Assembly (NCBI RefSeq): GCF_900108225.1
Contig: NZ_FNUZ01000003.1
Location: 186,001-250,000, forward strand
From: Thalassococcus halodurans
Lineage (GTDB): Bacteria > Pseudomonadota > Alphaproteobacteria > Rhodobacterales > Rhodobacteraceae
Length of the DNA stretch: 64,000 nt
Reading direction: 5' to 3'
This document shows, piece after piece, positions 1 through 8,422 of this stretch. The notes below the pieces were generated by a model, which was not told the origin of the DNA, did not search any database, and saw only the letters and a list, made by a program, of their open reading frames with translations. Position numbers and translations under genes: made by a program. Position 1 is the first letter of the stretch. Each line of letters starts with the position of its first letter.

Positions 1-610
1 CGCCGGTTTTGTTCAGCAGGTCCACAACCTCTTGCCACTGGGGCAGTGTCAGGTTTGCGCCTGTCGGGTTGTGGCAGCAACCGTGCAGCAGAACCACATC
101 GCCAGCTTTCACATTCGCCAGATCAGCCATCATGCCATCAAAGTTCACGCCACCTGTTTCCGCGTCGAAATAGCGGTAGGGCACGTGTTCGATGTTCATG
201 TGCTTCAGGATCGACAGGTGGTTCGGCCATGTGGGATCGGACACGAAAACACGCGCATTCGGGTTCGCCATCTTGATCAGGTCGAACGCCTGACGCACAG
301 CACCCGTACCGCCCGGCGTCGCCGCAGCAGCAACAGAGCCACGCGCAACCGCGTCACCCAGAACCAGCGACACCATCGCATCCGCGAAACCCGGATCGCC
401 CGCCAGACCTGTGTAGGACTTCGTCTCTTCCGCTTCCCAAAGCTGCTTTTCCGCCGCTTTGATCGCACGCATGATCGGCGTCTTGCCTTCTGCGTCCTTG
501 TAAACGCCTACGCCCAGATCGATCTTGTCGTCCCGCGGATCTTCACGGTACGCCGCCATCAGGGCGAGGATTTTGTCAGCCGGTTGTTCCTTGAGCTGTT
601 CGAACATCAT
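1..610 (-). CDS. Aspartate/aromatic amino acid aminotransferase, N-terminal part (truncated by window edge)
   Basis: This is a PLP-dependent class I aminotransferase that moves amino groups between aspartate, tyrosine or phenylalanine and 2-oxo acids in the cytoplasm. About 203 codons are visible; the part with the PLP lysine lies outside the window. The N-terminal LGVGVYKDAEGKTPIMRAI segment, the ATPGGTGAVRQ glycine loop and the HGCCHNPTG motif mark the aspartate/TyrB subgroup (Iα). The start is an ATGATG whose first ATG overlaps the sseA stop codon, so the two genes are translationally coupled. Substrate preference (AspC or TyrB) cannot be told from this part. Confidence 0.9.
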   Translation of the reverse strand, partial: MMFEQLKEQPADKILALMAAYREDPRDDKIDLGVGVYKDAEGKTPIMRAIKAAEKQLWEAEETKSYTGLAGDPGFADAMVSLVLGDAVARGSVAAAATPGGTGAVRQAFDLIKMANPNARVFVSDPTWPNHLSILKHMNIEHVPYRYFDAETGGVNFDGMMADLANVKAGDVVLLHGCCHNPTGANLTLPQWQEVVDLLNKTG

Positions 611-1464
611 TGGTCTCCAGTGGCGACGGGCAAGGTGGGGAACTGCCCCCATTCAGACCAAGACCCGTCATAAAGCGAATGATCAGTTTTCCCGAAGCGT
701 TCCATCGCCAGCGACAGGATCGCAGCGGTCACGCCAGAGCCGCAGGTCATGATTGCCGGTTTCGAAAGATCAACACCCGCTTTTTCAAAAATCTCGCGCG
801 TGGCTTCGGGGGATTTCATAGTGCCGTCTGCATTCAGCAGCTCACCAAAGGGCACGTTGCGTGACCCGGGTATATGACCGGACCGCAGGCCTTCGCGTGG
901 TTCCGGCACTTCGCCGCGGAACCGTTCGGCCGCGCGGGCGTCGATGATTTCGTGATCGACCAGTTTCGACGCGGCAGACACCTGCGTGACGTCCTTGACC
1001 ATGTGGTTCTGGCGGCGGACGGTCATGTGACGGTCACGGATGATCGGCGGCAGGTCCTCTGTCGGGCGGTCTTCTGCCAGCCATTTCGGCAGGCCACCAT
1101 CCAGAACAGCAATGTCCATCTGCCCCATCAACCGGAACAGCCACCACACACGCGCCGCCGAAAAGATACCGACCGAGTCGTAGACCACGACCTGATGGCC
1201 GTCACCCACGCCCATGGCGCGCATACGGCTCATGAATTTTTCCACCGGCGGCACCATGTGCGGCAGCGGCGAACGCAAATCGCTGATTTCATCAATGTCG
1301 AAGAAGCGTGCGCCGGGGATGTGGCCTGCGTCATATTCCGCGCGGGCGTCACGATCTGAACCGGGCATATGCCAGCTTGCGTCAAGCAATCTCAGGTCTG
1401 GATCCTTGAGATGCGTGGCCAGCCAGTCAGTAGAAACAAGTGTCTTCGGGTCGTCAGCAGCCAT
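607..1464 (-). CDS. sseA: 3-mercaptopyruvate/thiosulfate sulfurtransferase
   Basis: A two-domain rhodanese of 285 residues that transfers sulfane sulfur from 3-mercaptopyruvate to an acceptor in the cytoplasm. The N-terminal rhodanese fold (about residues 10-140) is non-catalytic. The C-terminal fold (about 165-280) carries the active-site loop TCGSGVTAA. The six-residue loop CGSGVT is typical of mercaptopyruvate sulfurtransferases rather than thiosulfate rhodaneses. The length is normal for the family. The gene is upstream of the aminotransferase and overlaps its start by four bases; an aminotransferase could supply mercaptopyruvate from cysteine, which gives the pairing a metabolic logic (inference). 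Confidence 0.93.
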   Translation of the reverse strand: MAADDPKTLVSTDWLATHLKDPDLRLLDASWHMPGSDRDARAEYDAGHIPGARFFDIDEISDLRSPLPHMVPPVEKFMSRMRAMGVGDGHQVVVYDSVGIFSAARVWWLFRLMGQMDIAVLDGGLPKWLAEDRPTEDLPPIIRDRHMTVRRQNHMVKDVTQVSAASKLVDHEIIDARAAERFRGEVPEPREGLRSGHIPGSRNVPFGELLNADGTMKSPEATREIFEKAGVDLSKPAIMTCGSGVTAAILSLAMERFGKTDHSLYDGSWSEWGQFPTLPVATGDQ

Positions 1465-1513
1465 GGCAGCCTCCTTGCGTCACGTCGGTGTGTTAGGCAA
1501 GCAAGCCGTGGCA

Positions 1514-1540
1514 TGCAAGCGGGACTCGGCCCCGCTTGCA
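1514..1540 (-). terminator. Hairpin downstream of the small glycine-rich gene
   Basis: A perfect 10-bp stem (TGCAAGCGGG / CCCGCTTGCA) with a 7-base loop lies just after the stop of the small glycine-rich protein and before sseA. No clear U-tract follows on the minus strand, so it may protect mRNA 3' ends or act as a weak terminator. Confidence 0.45.
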
Positions 1541-1553
1541 CCATTTTGTCGGG

Positions 1554-1844
1554 TTATTTACTCAAAACATTGCGCAGAAGGCCAACAACGGCCAGACCTG
1601 CGCCACCACCAACACCACCCGATAGCACCTGACCGATGATTGCCCCGATATCGAGGCCACCCGCTGCACCTGCAGCACCGGCCAGATCAGGAGCACCCAG
1701 TGCGCTCAGGATTGTACCACCCAAACCTCCACCAAGGATGCCCGCGATCGAGTTGATCAGCGTCCCTTGATCGATACCTTTCACAGCGGCACCTGCCGCG
1801 TTTCCGCCGACAGCACCGGCGATGAGCGAGATAATCAATTCCAT
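1554..1844 (-). CDS. Small glycine/alanine-rich membrane protein, unknown function
   Basis: A 96-residue protein I cannot assign to a characterised function. It starts MELIISLIAGAVGGNAAG and is built almost wholly of Gly, Ala, Leu and Ile. Several small-residue (glycine-zipper-like) stretches such as GGGLGG and GGVGGGAG suggest packed membrane helices or a self-assembling inner-membrane protein. I chose the ATG preceded by an AAGGGGA ribosome-binding site; an upstream extension of 31 codons is open but is charged, cysteine-containing and lacks a good site. Similar short proteins occur as conserved hypotheticals in alphaproteobacteria (general knowledge, not checked). Confidence 0.7.
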   Translation of the reverse strand: MELIISLIAGAVGGNAAGAAVKGIDQGTLINSIAGILGGGLGGTILSALGAPDLAGAAGAAGGLDIGAIIGQVLSGGVGGGAGLAVVGLLRNVLSK

Positions 1845-1973
1845 TGTGACAGTCCCCTTCCAATGGCCACTCGGTAACCAACAAGGACTGTATACGCGGC
1901 CACAACAGACACGCGCGACGGGAGAATGCAAACGCAATTCCCCCCAAATATTCCGATAGTCAAATGAAAGGCT

Positions 1974-2447
1974 TTAGCTACCCTGTTTCAGCAAGCGCTG
2001 CTTCTGGCGGTTCCAGTCGCGCTTGGCGTCGGTGGCGCGTTTGTCGACGTTCTTCTTACCCTTGGCGATGCCGATCTTCAGCTTGGCCACGCCTTTGTGG
2101 TTGAAGTACAGAACCAGCGGAACAAGGGTCATACCCTTGCGCTGCGTATCGCTCCAAAGCCTTGCGAGTTCACGCTTGGACACCAGCAGTTTACGACGGC
2201 GGCGGTCTTCGTGGCCGAACATCGCCTGCTCGTAGGGCGCGATGTAGCTGTTGACCAACCACAGTTCGCCGTTATCGACGGTGGCATAGCTTTCAGCGAT
2301 ATTGGCGGAATTCACCCGTAGGGATTTGACCTCGGAGCCTTGCAGGATGATCCCGCATTCGATGTCGTCCTCGATGGCATAGTCGAACCGTGCCCGCCGG
2401 TTTTCGGCGATCACTTTGTAGTTCGGGTTTTCTTTCTGCTTAGCCAT
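1974..2447 (-). CDS. smpB: SsrA-binding protein (trans-translation)
   Basis: SmpB (157 residues) binds tmRNA and delivers it to ribosomes stalled on broken mRNAs. The protein has the family's oligonucleotide-binding barrel with the segments [20 protein letters not shown] and GSEVKSLR, and [22 protein letters not shown]-type strands in the second half. It ends with the basic tail [19 protein letters not shown], which forms the helix entering the empty mRNA channel. Length and start are standard. The tmRNA gene itself is not in the window. Confidence 0.97.
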   Translation of the reverse strand: MAKQKENPNYKVIAENRRARFDYAIEDDIECGIILQGSEVKSLRVNSANIAESYATVDNGELWLVNSYIAPYEQAMFGHEDRRRRKLLVSKRELARLWSDTQRKGMTLVPLVLYFNHKGVAKLKIGIAKGKKNVDKRATDAKRDWNRQKQRLLKQGS

Positions 2448-2512
2448 GGGGCGCTTGGGTATCCGATAGGGTCAGTGCTGTCCATCGCAGATAGGCATCA
2501 ATCCCTGCCGTA

Positions 2513-5065
2513 TCAATCCGATTCCGCGGGCTTTTCTGCTTTGCCCCGCTTTCGTTGCTTTGCCGCAAGCTCATCCAGATAGGGCACCGAGATGCCGCGT
2601 TTTTCTGCGCTTTCGCGAACAGCCTGCTGCACTTTGACCGACCGGCGCAGCAACCGTCGGAAGCGGCGTTCTTCCAGTGTCAGAAGCGTGGACGGCGCAA
2701 TCGCCCGCACCTCGGTGCGCGGGGTGGATTTGTTCAGCATGGATAGCTGGCCAAACAATTCGCCCCGACCCAGTCTATGCGATGTGGCCGCAGCAGTACG
2801 CAAATCGACCGCGCCAGAGGCGATGAAATACACACGATCCGGCTGACGCCCGCGCGCAAGGATCAGATCGCCTTCGTTGACATAGCGGGTGGTCAAGGCA
2901 CGGCTCAGGCGTTTCAGCGTCGCCTCGTCCAGTTCGCCGAACAGCGGGAACTGGCGGGCCAGATCGGCCTTGCGTACCGCGATGTCCAACTTGGGGCGTT
3001 TGGCGACGGCATTGAAACGGGTATCAAGCTGGTCTTCGAGATCGGCAAACACCTCATCCCCGATCAGGCCTTCTTCGTGCAGCTGGGCGTATTCCTGACG
3101 TTCCAACCGCAGGGCGGTACGGCGGATAAAGCGGCGTTCCAGTTCTTCGGCATAGCCGGGGTACTGAAGGCGCAGACCATCCAGAGCCTGTTCGATCATT
3201 TCGCGGCGGCGGTTCAGCAGTTCATGTAGCAGATCCGCCACACGCCGCCCGTGGATGCGCCGGATACGCGTGTCGATAAAGCTGTCCAGATCGCGCATCA
3301 CCAGACCCTGCAGCAGCAGAATTTCGAACCTGTCCGCCGTTTGCTGCGCCAATGGCGCGGAAATGCGCAGACGGTTATAGGCCCACAGGGCCAGACGCAG
3401 ACCACCGCCCAAGCCCACGCTCTGGCGCGCGGCCTTGCGATAGCCCGTCCGCCCCGACTGACGCGCGGCTTCGGCCAGACGGTCCACATCCGTGACAACG
3501 CGGTCTTTCAGACGCGAGGATAGACCACGCTCCGACAGCCTCTCTAACACCAGGTCACGTTCGGCCCCTGCCAACGCGATCAGTCCCAGCGTGATGCGGT
3601 CACGGTCTTGGATATCGTCGGTATTCTCAGCCCGCCGCACGGCCTTTTCCAGACGTTCGCCAAAGGCCTTGGCCTCGGATCGGGTGGTTTCGCGGCTGAG
3701 GTTATAGTTCTCGGTGATCTCGGCCACCTGTTCGCGCACGCTTTGAAGCGCGACCGCGATAACCTGTTTTGAAAGCGCCGCATCAATCGGCTGAAGCTTA
3801 TCCAGCCCCAAGCGCCGGATCACATAGCGCAGGCTGGTGCCCTGCACGACCAAAGTAAACAGCGTGTAGCCGGTGGCCAGCACACCCACCATGCGGCGGG
3901 TTTCCGGCGGCACGCGCAGGCTTTCTGTCACGGCCAGCGCCAGCGCCAGCGTAACGGCCCCGCGCAAACCGCCCCACAGGATCGCGCCGCGATAAGCGGG
4001 TTCCACATGTGGCGACATCCGCAAAAGGGTGAGCGCAGGCAAAACGCCAAACAGGATCAATGCCCGCGCCAAAAGCGCGGCGGCTGCCACGACAAGGATC
4101 AGGCCGAAGTCCACCAACGTCACGTCCTCTAGCAATCGCGGGATCAACAGCGCGGCCAGCACAAAGATCATTGCCCCCGCCCAGTGGGCCAGCAAATCCC
4201 ACGTGTCGCGCATGTTGCGCCATGCGCTGGTGGTCAGAACCGCAGGGGCCGTGACGTTCACGGTCAGGCCCACGGCTACAACGGCAATCACACCCGATGC
4301 GCCAAAGACCTGTTCCGCCAGAATATAGGCAAAGTACGGCAATGCGACCGAGGCCGAGATTTGCGCCAGTTCATAGCGCTGCATGAACGCCATACAGATG
4401 ACCGCCAGACGCCCCAGAACAATACCGACCGCTGCGCCACCAAGGATCAGGAACGGGAACCGCGCAAGGGCCGAGCCCAGATCAGGGTCCGGCACGCCCC
4501 GCATGACAAAGCCCATGAACAGACCGAAAATCGCGATGGCGGCGGCGTCATTCATCAGGCTTTCGCCTTCGATGATACGGGCCAGACGGCGCGGGGCTGC
4601 GATCGAGCGAAAGATCGTCACAACCGCCGACGGATCGGTGGTCGAGATGATCGAGCCAAGCAACAAACAAGGGATCAGGGCGATGCCGCTGATCCACGAC
4701 AGCGAATAGCCCACAACGATGGTCGATACGAACACCGCCACAACAGCCAGCGTCAGGATCGGCACCCAGTCATCCGCCATCCGGCGCAGGTTCATGCCCA
4801 AAGTGACCTGAAACAACAGCGTCGGCAGAAAGACATACAAGAAGACGTTCGACCGGATCGGCAGGTTCAGAATGCCGGTGGCAACAGGGTTCAGGACATC
4901 GGTCAGATCGGTGCGCAGGAAAAACGCAGCTGCAAGACCGATGATAATCCCCAGCCCCGCAAGCATGACGCTGTAGGGCAGGCGCAGACGCGCTGCCAAT
5001 GGTTCGGCCAGACCAAGCACAAGGAAAAGGGATGCGATGATCCCTGTAATAACGACGACGTCCAT
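2513..5065 (-). CDS. CPA1-family Na+/H+ antiporter with C-terminal cyclic-nucleotide-binding domain
   Basis: An 850-residue inner-membrane cation/proton antiporter. Residues 1 to about 410 hold roughly a dozen membrane helices with the CPA1 motifs TDPSAVV and EGESLMNDAAA, the latter containing the conserved Asn-Asp ion-binding pair. A long, charged, helical cytoplasmic part follows (about 420-700). Residues about 704-810 form a cNMP-binding domain (FPLFGELDEATLKRL, then GDLILARGRQPDRVYFI and GRGELFGQLSML), which suggests gating by a cyclic nucleotide. The architecture resembles the NhaP/SOS1-like long antiporters. It is probably monocistronic. Whether Na+ or K+ is exchanged cannot be read from the sequence. 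Confidence 0.9.
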   Translation of the reverse strand: MDVVVITGIIASLFLVLGLAEPLAARLRLPYSVMLAGLGIIIGLAAAFFLRTDLTDVLNPVATGILNLPIRSNVFLYVFLPTLLFQVTLGMNLRRMADDWVPILTLAVVAVFVSTIVVGYSLSWISGIALIPCLLLGSIISTTDPSAVVTIFRSIAAPRRLARIIEGESLMNDAAAIAIFGLFMGFVMRGVPDPDLGSALARFPFLILGGAAVGIVLGRLAVICMAFMQRYELAQISASVALPYFAYILAEQVFGASGVIAVVAVGLTVNVTAPAVLTTSAWRNMRDTWDLLAHWAGAMIFVLAALLIPRLLEDVTLVDFGLILVVAAAALLARALILFGVLPALTLLRMSPHVEPAYRGAILWGGLRGAVTLALALAVTESLRVPPETRRMVGVLATGYTLFTLVVQGTSLRYVIRRLGLDKLQPIDAALSKQVIAVALQSVREQVAEITENYNLSRETTRSEAKAFGERLEKAVRRAENTDDIQDRDRITLGLIALAGAERDLVLERLSERGLSSRLKDRVVTDVDRLAEAARQSGRTGYRKAARQSVGLGGGLRLALWAYNRLRISAPLAQQTADRFEILLLQGLVMRDLDSFIDTRIRRIHGRRVADLLHELLNRRREMIEQALDGLRLQYPGYAEELERRFIRRTALRLERQEYAQLHEEGLIGDEVFADLEDQLDTRFNAVAKRPKLDIAVRKADLARQFPLFGELDEATLKRLSRALTTRYVNEGDLILARGRQPDRVYFIASGAVDLRTAAATSHRLGRGELFGQLSMLNKSTPRTEVRAIAPSTLLTLEERRFRRLLRRSVKVQQAVRESAEKRGISVPYLDELAAKQRKRGKAEKPAESD

Positions 5066-5135
5066 GCGTCTGAATTATCCAACCTGCCCGATAAGCGGAA
5101 TAGACATTCAGTCGCTACTGCCGCTTTTCCGCCGA

Positions 5136-5495
5136 TCAGCTGCCGCGATAGGTGGAATATCCGTAAGGCGACAGCAAAAGCGGCACGTGATAGTGCGTGT
5201 CGGCATCCGACATGCCAAAGCGGATCGGCACCTGATCCAGAAACAGCGGATCATCCCCTGCCTGATCGCTCGCGCGCAGATAGTCGCCCGCATGGAACAC
5301 AAGTTCGTACTGACCCGTGGCAAAGTCACCCTCAGGCAGGATTGGCGCGTCAGTGCGACCGTCGCCATTGGTCACCATCTCCGCCATTTTTTTGCGCGTC
5401 TCACCGTCCAAATAGAACAGTTCGATCCGCAAACCGGCGGCGGGTGTGCCCTTGGCCGTATCCAAAACATGGGTCGTCAGATATCCTTGGGCCAT
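5136..5495 (-). CDS. uraH: 5-hydroxyisourate hydrolase (transthyretin-related)
   Basis: UraH (119 residues) hydrolyses 5-hydroxyisourate to OHCU, the second step of urate breakdown. The N-terminal [19 protein letters not shown] contains the family's catalytic His, and the protein ends in YGYSTYRGS, the C-terminal tetrapeptide YRGS that marks hydroxyisourate hydrolases as opposed to transthyretin. I chose the ATG that follows an AAGGAG site eight bases upstream; a 15-codon upstream extension is unlikely. The gene is divergent from the PuuE-UraD fusion, which catalyses the next two steps. Confidence 0.95.
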   Translation of the reverse strand: MAQGYLTTHVLDTAKGTPAAGLRIELFYLDGETRKKMAEMVTNGDGRTDAPILPEGDFATGQYELVFHAGDYLRASDQAGDDPLFLDQVPIRFGMSDADTHYHVPLLLSPYGYSTYRGS

Positions 5496-5569
5496 GAAGT
5501 GCTCCTTTTTGCGGCGTTTCACAGGTAGTTTGCCCGACAACGCACCGGTTTGAAGCCCAAATCAAGCTG

Positions 5570-5585
5570 CCGAAAGACCTTTCGG
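5570..5585. promoter_or_regulatory. Candidate operator in the uraH / puuE divergent promoter region
   Basis: A perfect inverted repeat, CCGAAAG-AC-CTTTCGG, lies in the 159-base divergent intergenic region between uraH and the PuuE-UraD gene. Its position and symmetry suit a regulator binding site. The regulator is not known from this sequence. Confidence 0.4.
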
Positions 5586-5654
5586 ATTTTCTTGAAAATG
5601 CTTCGGTGATTTTCTTGTCTATTGTGCACAGAGTTTCATCCAGAAGGGAACAGA

Positions 5655-7070
5655 ATGAACAGATACCCCCGTGACATGATCGGATATGGCCCCACCCCGC
5701 CGGACCCGCAGTGGCCCGACGGCGCGAAGGTCGCGGTACAGTTTGTCCTGAATTACGAAGAAGGCGGCGAAAATTGTGTCCTGCATGGCGATGCAGGGTC
5801 CGAGGCGTTTTTGTCCGACATCGCAGGTGCCGCCCCGTGGCCCGGTCAGCGGCACTGGAACATGGAATCGATCTACGAATACGGCGCAAGGGCCGGTTTC
5901 TGGCGCCTGCACCGCATGTTCACCGGCGCGGATATTCCCGTGACGATCTATGGCGTGGCAACGGCGCTGGCCCGTTCCCCCGAACAGGTCGAAGCGATGC
6001 AGGACGCCGGTTGGGAAATTGCATCGCATGGTCTGAAGTGGGTCGAACACAAGGACATGCCCGAGGAAGAGGAACGCGCCGCCATTGCCGAGGCCGTGCG
6101 CCTGCACACCGAAGTCACCGGCGAACGCCCGCGTGGCTGGTACACGGGCCGCTGTTCGGTCAACACCGTGCGGTTGGTCGCAGAAGAAGGCGGGTTCGAC
6201 TACATCTCGGACACCTATGACGATGACCTGCCCTATTGGGCGCAGTTCAGCGGGCGCGATCAGTTGATCATCCCCTATACGCTGGAAGCCAACGACATGC
6301 GCTTTGCAACAGCACCGGGGTACATCACGGGCGAACAGTTTTTTAGCTATCTCAAAGATGCGTTCGACACGCTTTATGCCGAAGGTCAGGCGGGCCATCC
6401 CGCGATGATGTCGATCGGCCTGCACTGCCGTCTGATCGGGCGTCCGGGCAAGTTTGCGGGACTGCAAAGGTTCATCGAGTACATCAAGGGCTTTGACGAT
6501 GTCTGGTGCCCGCGCCGGATCGACATTGCGAAACATTGGGCAAAGGTGAACCCGCCCAAGGCTGGCCTGAAGCCATCACAAATGTCGCAAAGCGATTTCG
6601 TGGCGGCCTTTGGCGGGATTTACGAACATTCCCACTGGGTCGCCGAACGTGCCTTTGATCTGGAACTCGGGCCGGCCCATGACCGCCCCGCCGGTCTGGC
6701 CAACGCCATGGCCCGCGCCTTCCGGTCGGCCAGCGACGACGAACGCCTGTCGGTCCTACGCGCGCACCCTGATCTGGCCGGTAAGCTGGCGGCTGCCAAA
6801 CGGTTGACCGAGGCCTCGACCTCGGAACAGGCCAGCGCGGGGCTGGATGCGCTGACCGATGACGAACGCGCGCGGTTTACCGAATTGAACAACGCCTACA
6901 CCGACAAACACGGATTTCCGTTCATCATCGCCGTCAGGGACCACGACAAAGCGTCGATCCTTGCGGCGTTTGAACGGCGCATCAACAACGACACGCAGAC
7001 AGAAATGGCCGAGGCCTGCAAACAGGTCGAACGCATCGCACGCCTGCGCCTGAACGAGGTTCTTTTATGA
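5655..7070 (+). CDS. puuE: Bifunctional allantoinase (PuuE type) / OHCU decarboxylase (UraD)
   Basis: A 471-residue fusion for two steps from OHCU to allantoate. Residues 1 to about 300 are a PuuE-type allantoinase of the polysaccharide-deacetylase (NodB) fold, recognisable from RYPRDMIGYGPTPPDPQWP, NYEEGGENC and ASHGLKWVEHKDMPEE. Residues about 310-471 are an OHCU decarboxylase, with FVAAFGGIYEHSHWVAERAF, the LRAHPDLAGKLA motif and KHGFPFIIAVRD. UraD yields S-allantoin, which PuuE then opens to allantoate, although the domain order is the reverse of the reaction order. The start is the ATG after GAAGGGAACAG. The stop overlaps the next gene by four bases. Confidence 0.94.
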   Translation: MNRYPRDMIGYGPTPPDPQWPDGAKVAVQFVLNYEEGGENCVLHGDAGSEAFLSDIAGAAPWPGQRHWNMESIYEYGARAGFWRLHRMFTGADIPVTIYGVATALARSPEQVEAMQDAGWEIASHGLKWVEHKDMPEEEERAAIAEAVRLHTEVTGERPRGWYTGRCSVNTVRLVAEEGGFDYISDTYDDDLPYWAQFSGRDQLIIPYTLEANDMRFATAPGYITGEQFFSYLKDAFDTLYAEGQAGHPAMMSIGLHCRLIGRPGKFAGLQRFIEYIKGFDDVWCPRRIDIAKHWAKVNPPKAGLKPSQMSQSDFVAAFGGIYEHSHWVAERAFDLELGPAHDRPAGLANAMARAFRSASDDERLSVLRAHPDLAGKLAAAKRLTEASTSEQASAGLDALTDDERARFTELNNAYTDKHGFPFIIAVRDHDKASILAAFERRINNDTQTEMAEACKQVERIARLRLNEVLL

Positions 7071-7882
7071 CCGACTACGCCTTTCCCATGGGCGGCTTGC
7101 CCGGGCAAAACCAATCGCCCGAAGGCAAAGCGATTTTCACCACGGCCTACGCCGTTATCCCCGCGGACACGATGCGCGATATCGTGACGTCCTTCCTGCC
7201 CGGCTGGGTCCACACGCGGGCTTGGGTTCTGGCGCGCCCGCTGTCAGGCTTTGCCGAAACATTCGCACAACTGGCCGTCGAACTGGCGCCGGGTGGTGGC
7301 AGCAACGATCCAGAGCCTGACAAAGGCGCCGAGGGCGTTTTGTTCATGGCCTTTGGCGAAGCACGCCTGACCCTTGGTCGTGACAGTTATGAGCTGAAGG
7401 CAGGCAGCTATGTCTATCTGCCACCCGCTGCAGTTTGGACGATCTTCAATACCTCTGACGAACCCTGCGGCTTTCATTGGGTGCGGAAGAAATACAAAGA
7501 GGTCAAAGGCATCACGGTGCCCGAGGCCGTTGTCACACACGAAACCGATGTCGAGATCGCCCTGATGCCCGGCACCGAAAAATGGGGCACGCAACGCTTT
7601 GCGGATCCGCTGGATCTGGGCCACGACATGCATGTGAACATCGTGACGTTCCAACCGGGCGGGCGCATTCCGTTTGCCGAAACCCACGTGATGGAGCACG
7701 GGCTGTATGTGCTGGAAGGCACCGCAGAATACCTGCTGAACGACACATGGGTCTCGGTCGGCCCCGGTGATTTCATGTGGCTGCGCGCCTTCTGCCCGCA
7801 GGCCTGCATTGCAACTGGCGACAGGCCGTTCCGGTATCTTCTATACAAAGACGTCAACCGCCATCCGGAGCTGACGCTGTGA
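7067..7882 (+). CDS. (S)-ureidoglycine aminohydrolase
   Basis: A 271-residue double-cupin protein that removes ammonia from (S)-ureidoglycine to give (S)-ureidoglycolate. The N-terminal cupin (about 40-145) includes LTLGRDSYELKAGSYVYLPP. The C-terminal cupin (about 180-265) includes NIVTFQPGGRIPFAETHVMEH with the manganese-binding Glu and His residues, then GDFMWLRAFCPQACIATG. Such enzymes are sometimes called AllE, YlbA or UGHY. It overlaps both the upstream fusion gene and the downstream lyase gene by four bases, so the three are coupled. Confidence 0.92.
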   Translation: MTDYAFPMGGLPGQNQSPEGKAIFTTAYAVIPADTMRDIVTSFLPGWVHTRAWVLARPLSGFAETFAQLAVELAPGGGSNDPEPDKGAEGVLFMAFGEARLTLGRDSYELKAGSYVYLPPAAVWTIFNTSDEPCGFHWVRKKYKEVKGITVPEAVVTHETDVEIALMPGTEKWGTQRFADPLDLGHDMHVNIVTFQPGGRIPFAETHVMEHGLYVLEGTAEYLLNDTWVSVGPGDFMWLRAFCPQACIATGDRPFRYLLYKDVNRHPELTL

Positions 7883-8385
7883 AACAGATCATCGCACAGC
7901 CCCTGACGGCCAAGGCCTTTGCCCCCTTCGGCGATGTGCTGGATGCCACTGGAACGGCAGACAAGCTGATCAATCAGGGTCTGTGCGAACGTCACCATGA
8001 CCGCGCTGCGCTGGATTTCGGGCCGGACGGTCAGGCGGGCATTAGCATTTTCAACGCCAAGGCCCGCAGCCTGCCCTATCAGCTTGATCTGGTAGAACGT
8101 CACCCCGAAGGATCACAGGCCTTTCTGCCGATGCACGGCAATCCTTGGCTGGTTATCGTGGCAGAAGGCGGCGATCAGCCCGGCGACATCCACGCCTTTC
8201 TGGCCTCGCCCTATCAAGGCATCAATTTTCACCGTGGCACATGGCATGGCGTTCTGACGCCCCTTGCTGACCCCGGACTGTTTGCTGTGGTCGACCGCAT
8301 CGGCGCCACGCCCAACCTTGAAGAACACTGGCTGGATCAGCCCGTGCTCATCACCGCGCCCGAAGGCGCCCAATCCTGCACGTAG
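7879..8385 (+). CDS. allA: Ureidoglycolate lyase
   Basis: AllA (168 residues) splits (S)-ureidoglycolate into glyoxylate and urea, the last ureide step. The N-terminal KQIIAQPLTAKAFAPFGDVL and the central FNAKARSLPYQLDLVERHPEGSQAF and NFHRGTWHGVLTPL segments are typical; the conserved HPEGSQAF and WHG motifs are intact. The start is a GTG that shares four bases with the upstream stop (GTGA); a longer reading frame inside the upstream gene is rejected because it would cover its C-terminus. Confidence 0.93.
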   Translation: MKQIIAQPLTAKAFAPFGDVLDATGTADKLINQGLCERHHDRAALDFGPDGQAGISIFNAKARSLPYQLDLVERHPEGSQAFLPMHGNPWLVIVAEGGDQPGDIHAFLASPYQGINFHRGTWHGVLTPLADPGLFAVVDRIGATPNLEEHWLDQPVLITAPEGAQSCT

Positions 8386-8422
8386 AAGGCAGACCATCTG
8401 AAACCAACAAGGGAACAGTAAC

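Noticed and set aside
4184-5497. A 437-codon plus-strand frame opposite the antiporter and uraH
   Set aside because: It overlaps two genuine genes on the other strand and has a compositionally odd translation.
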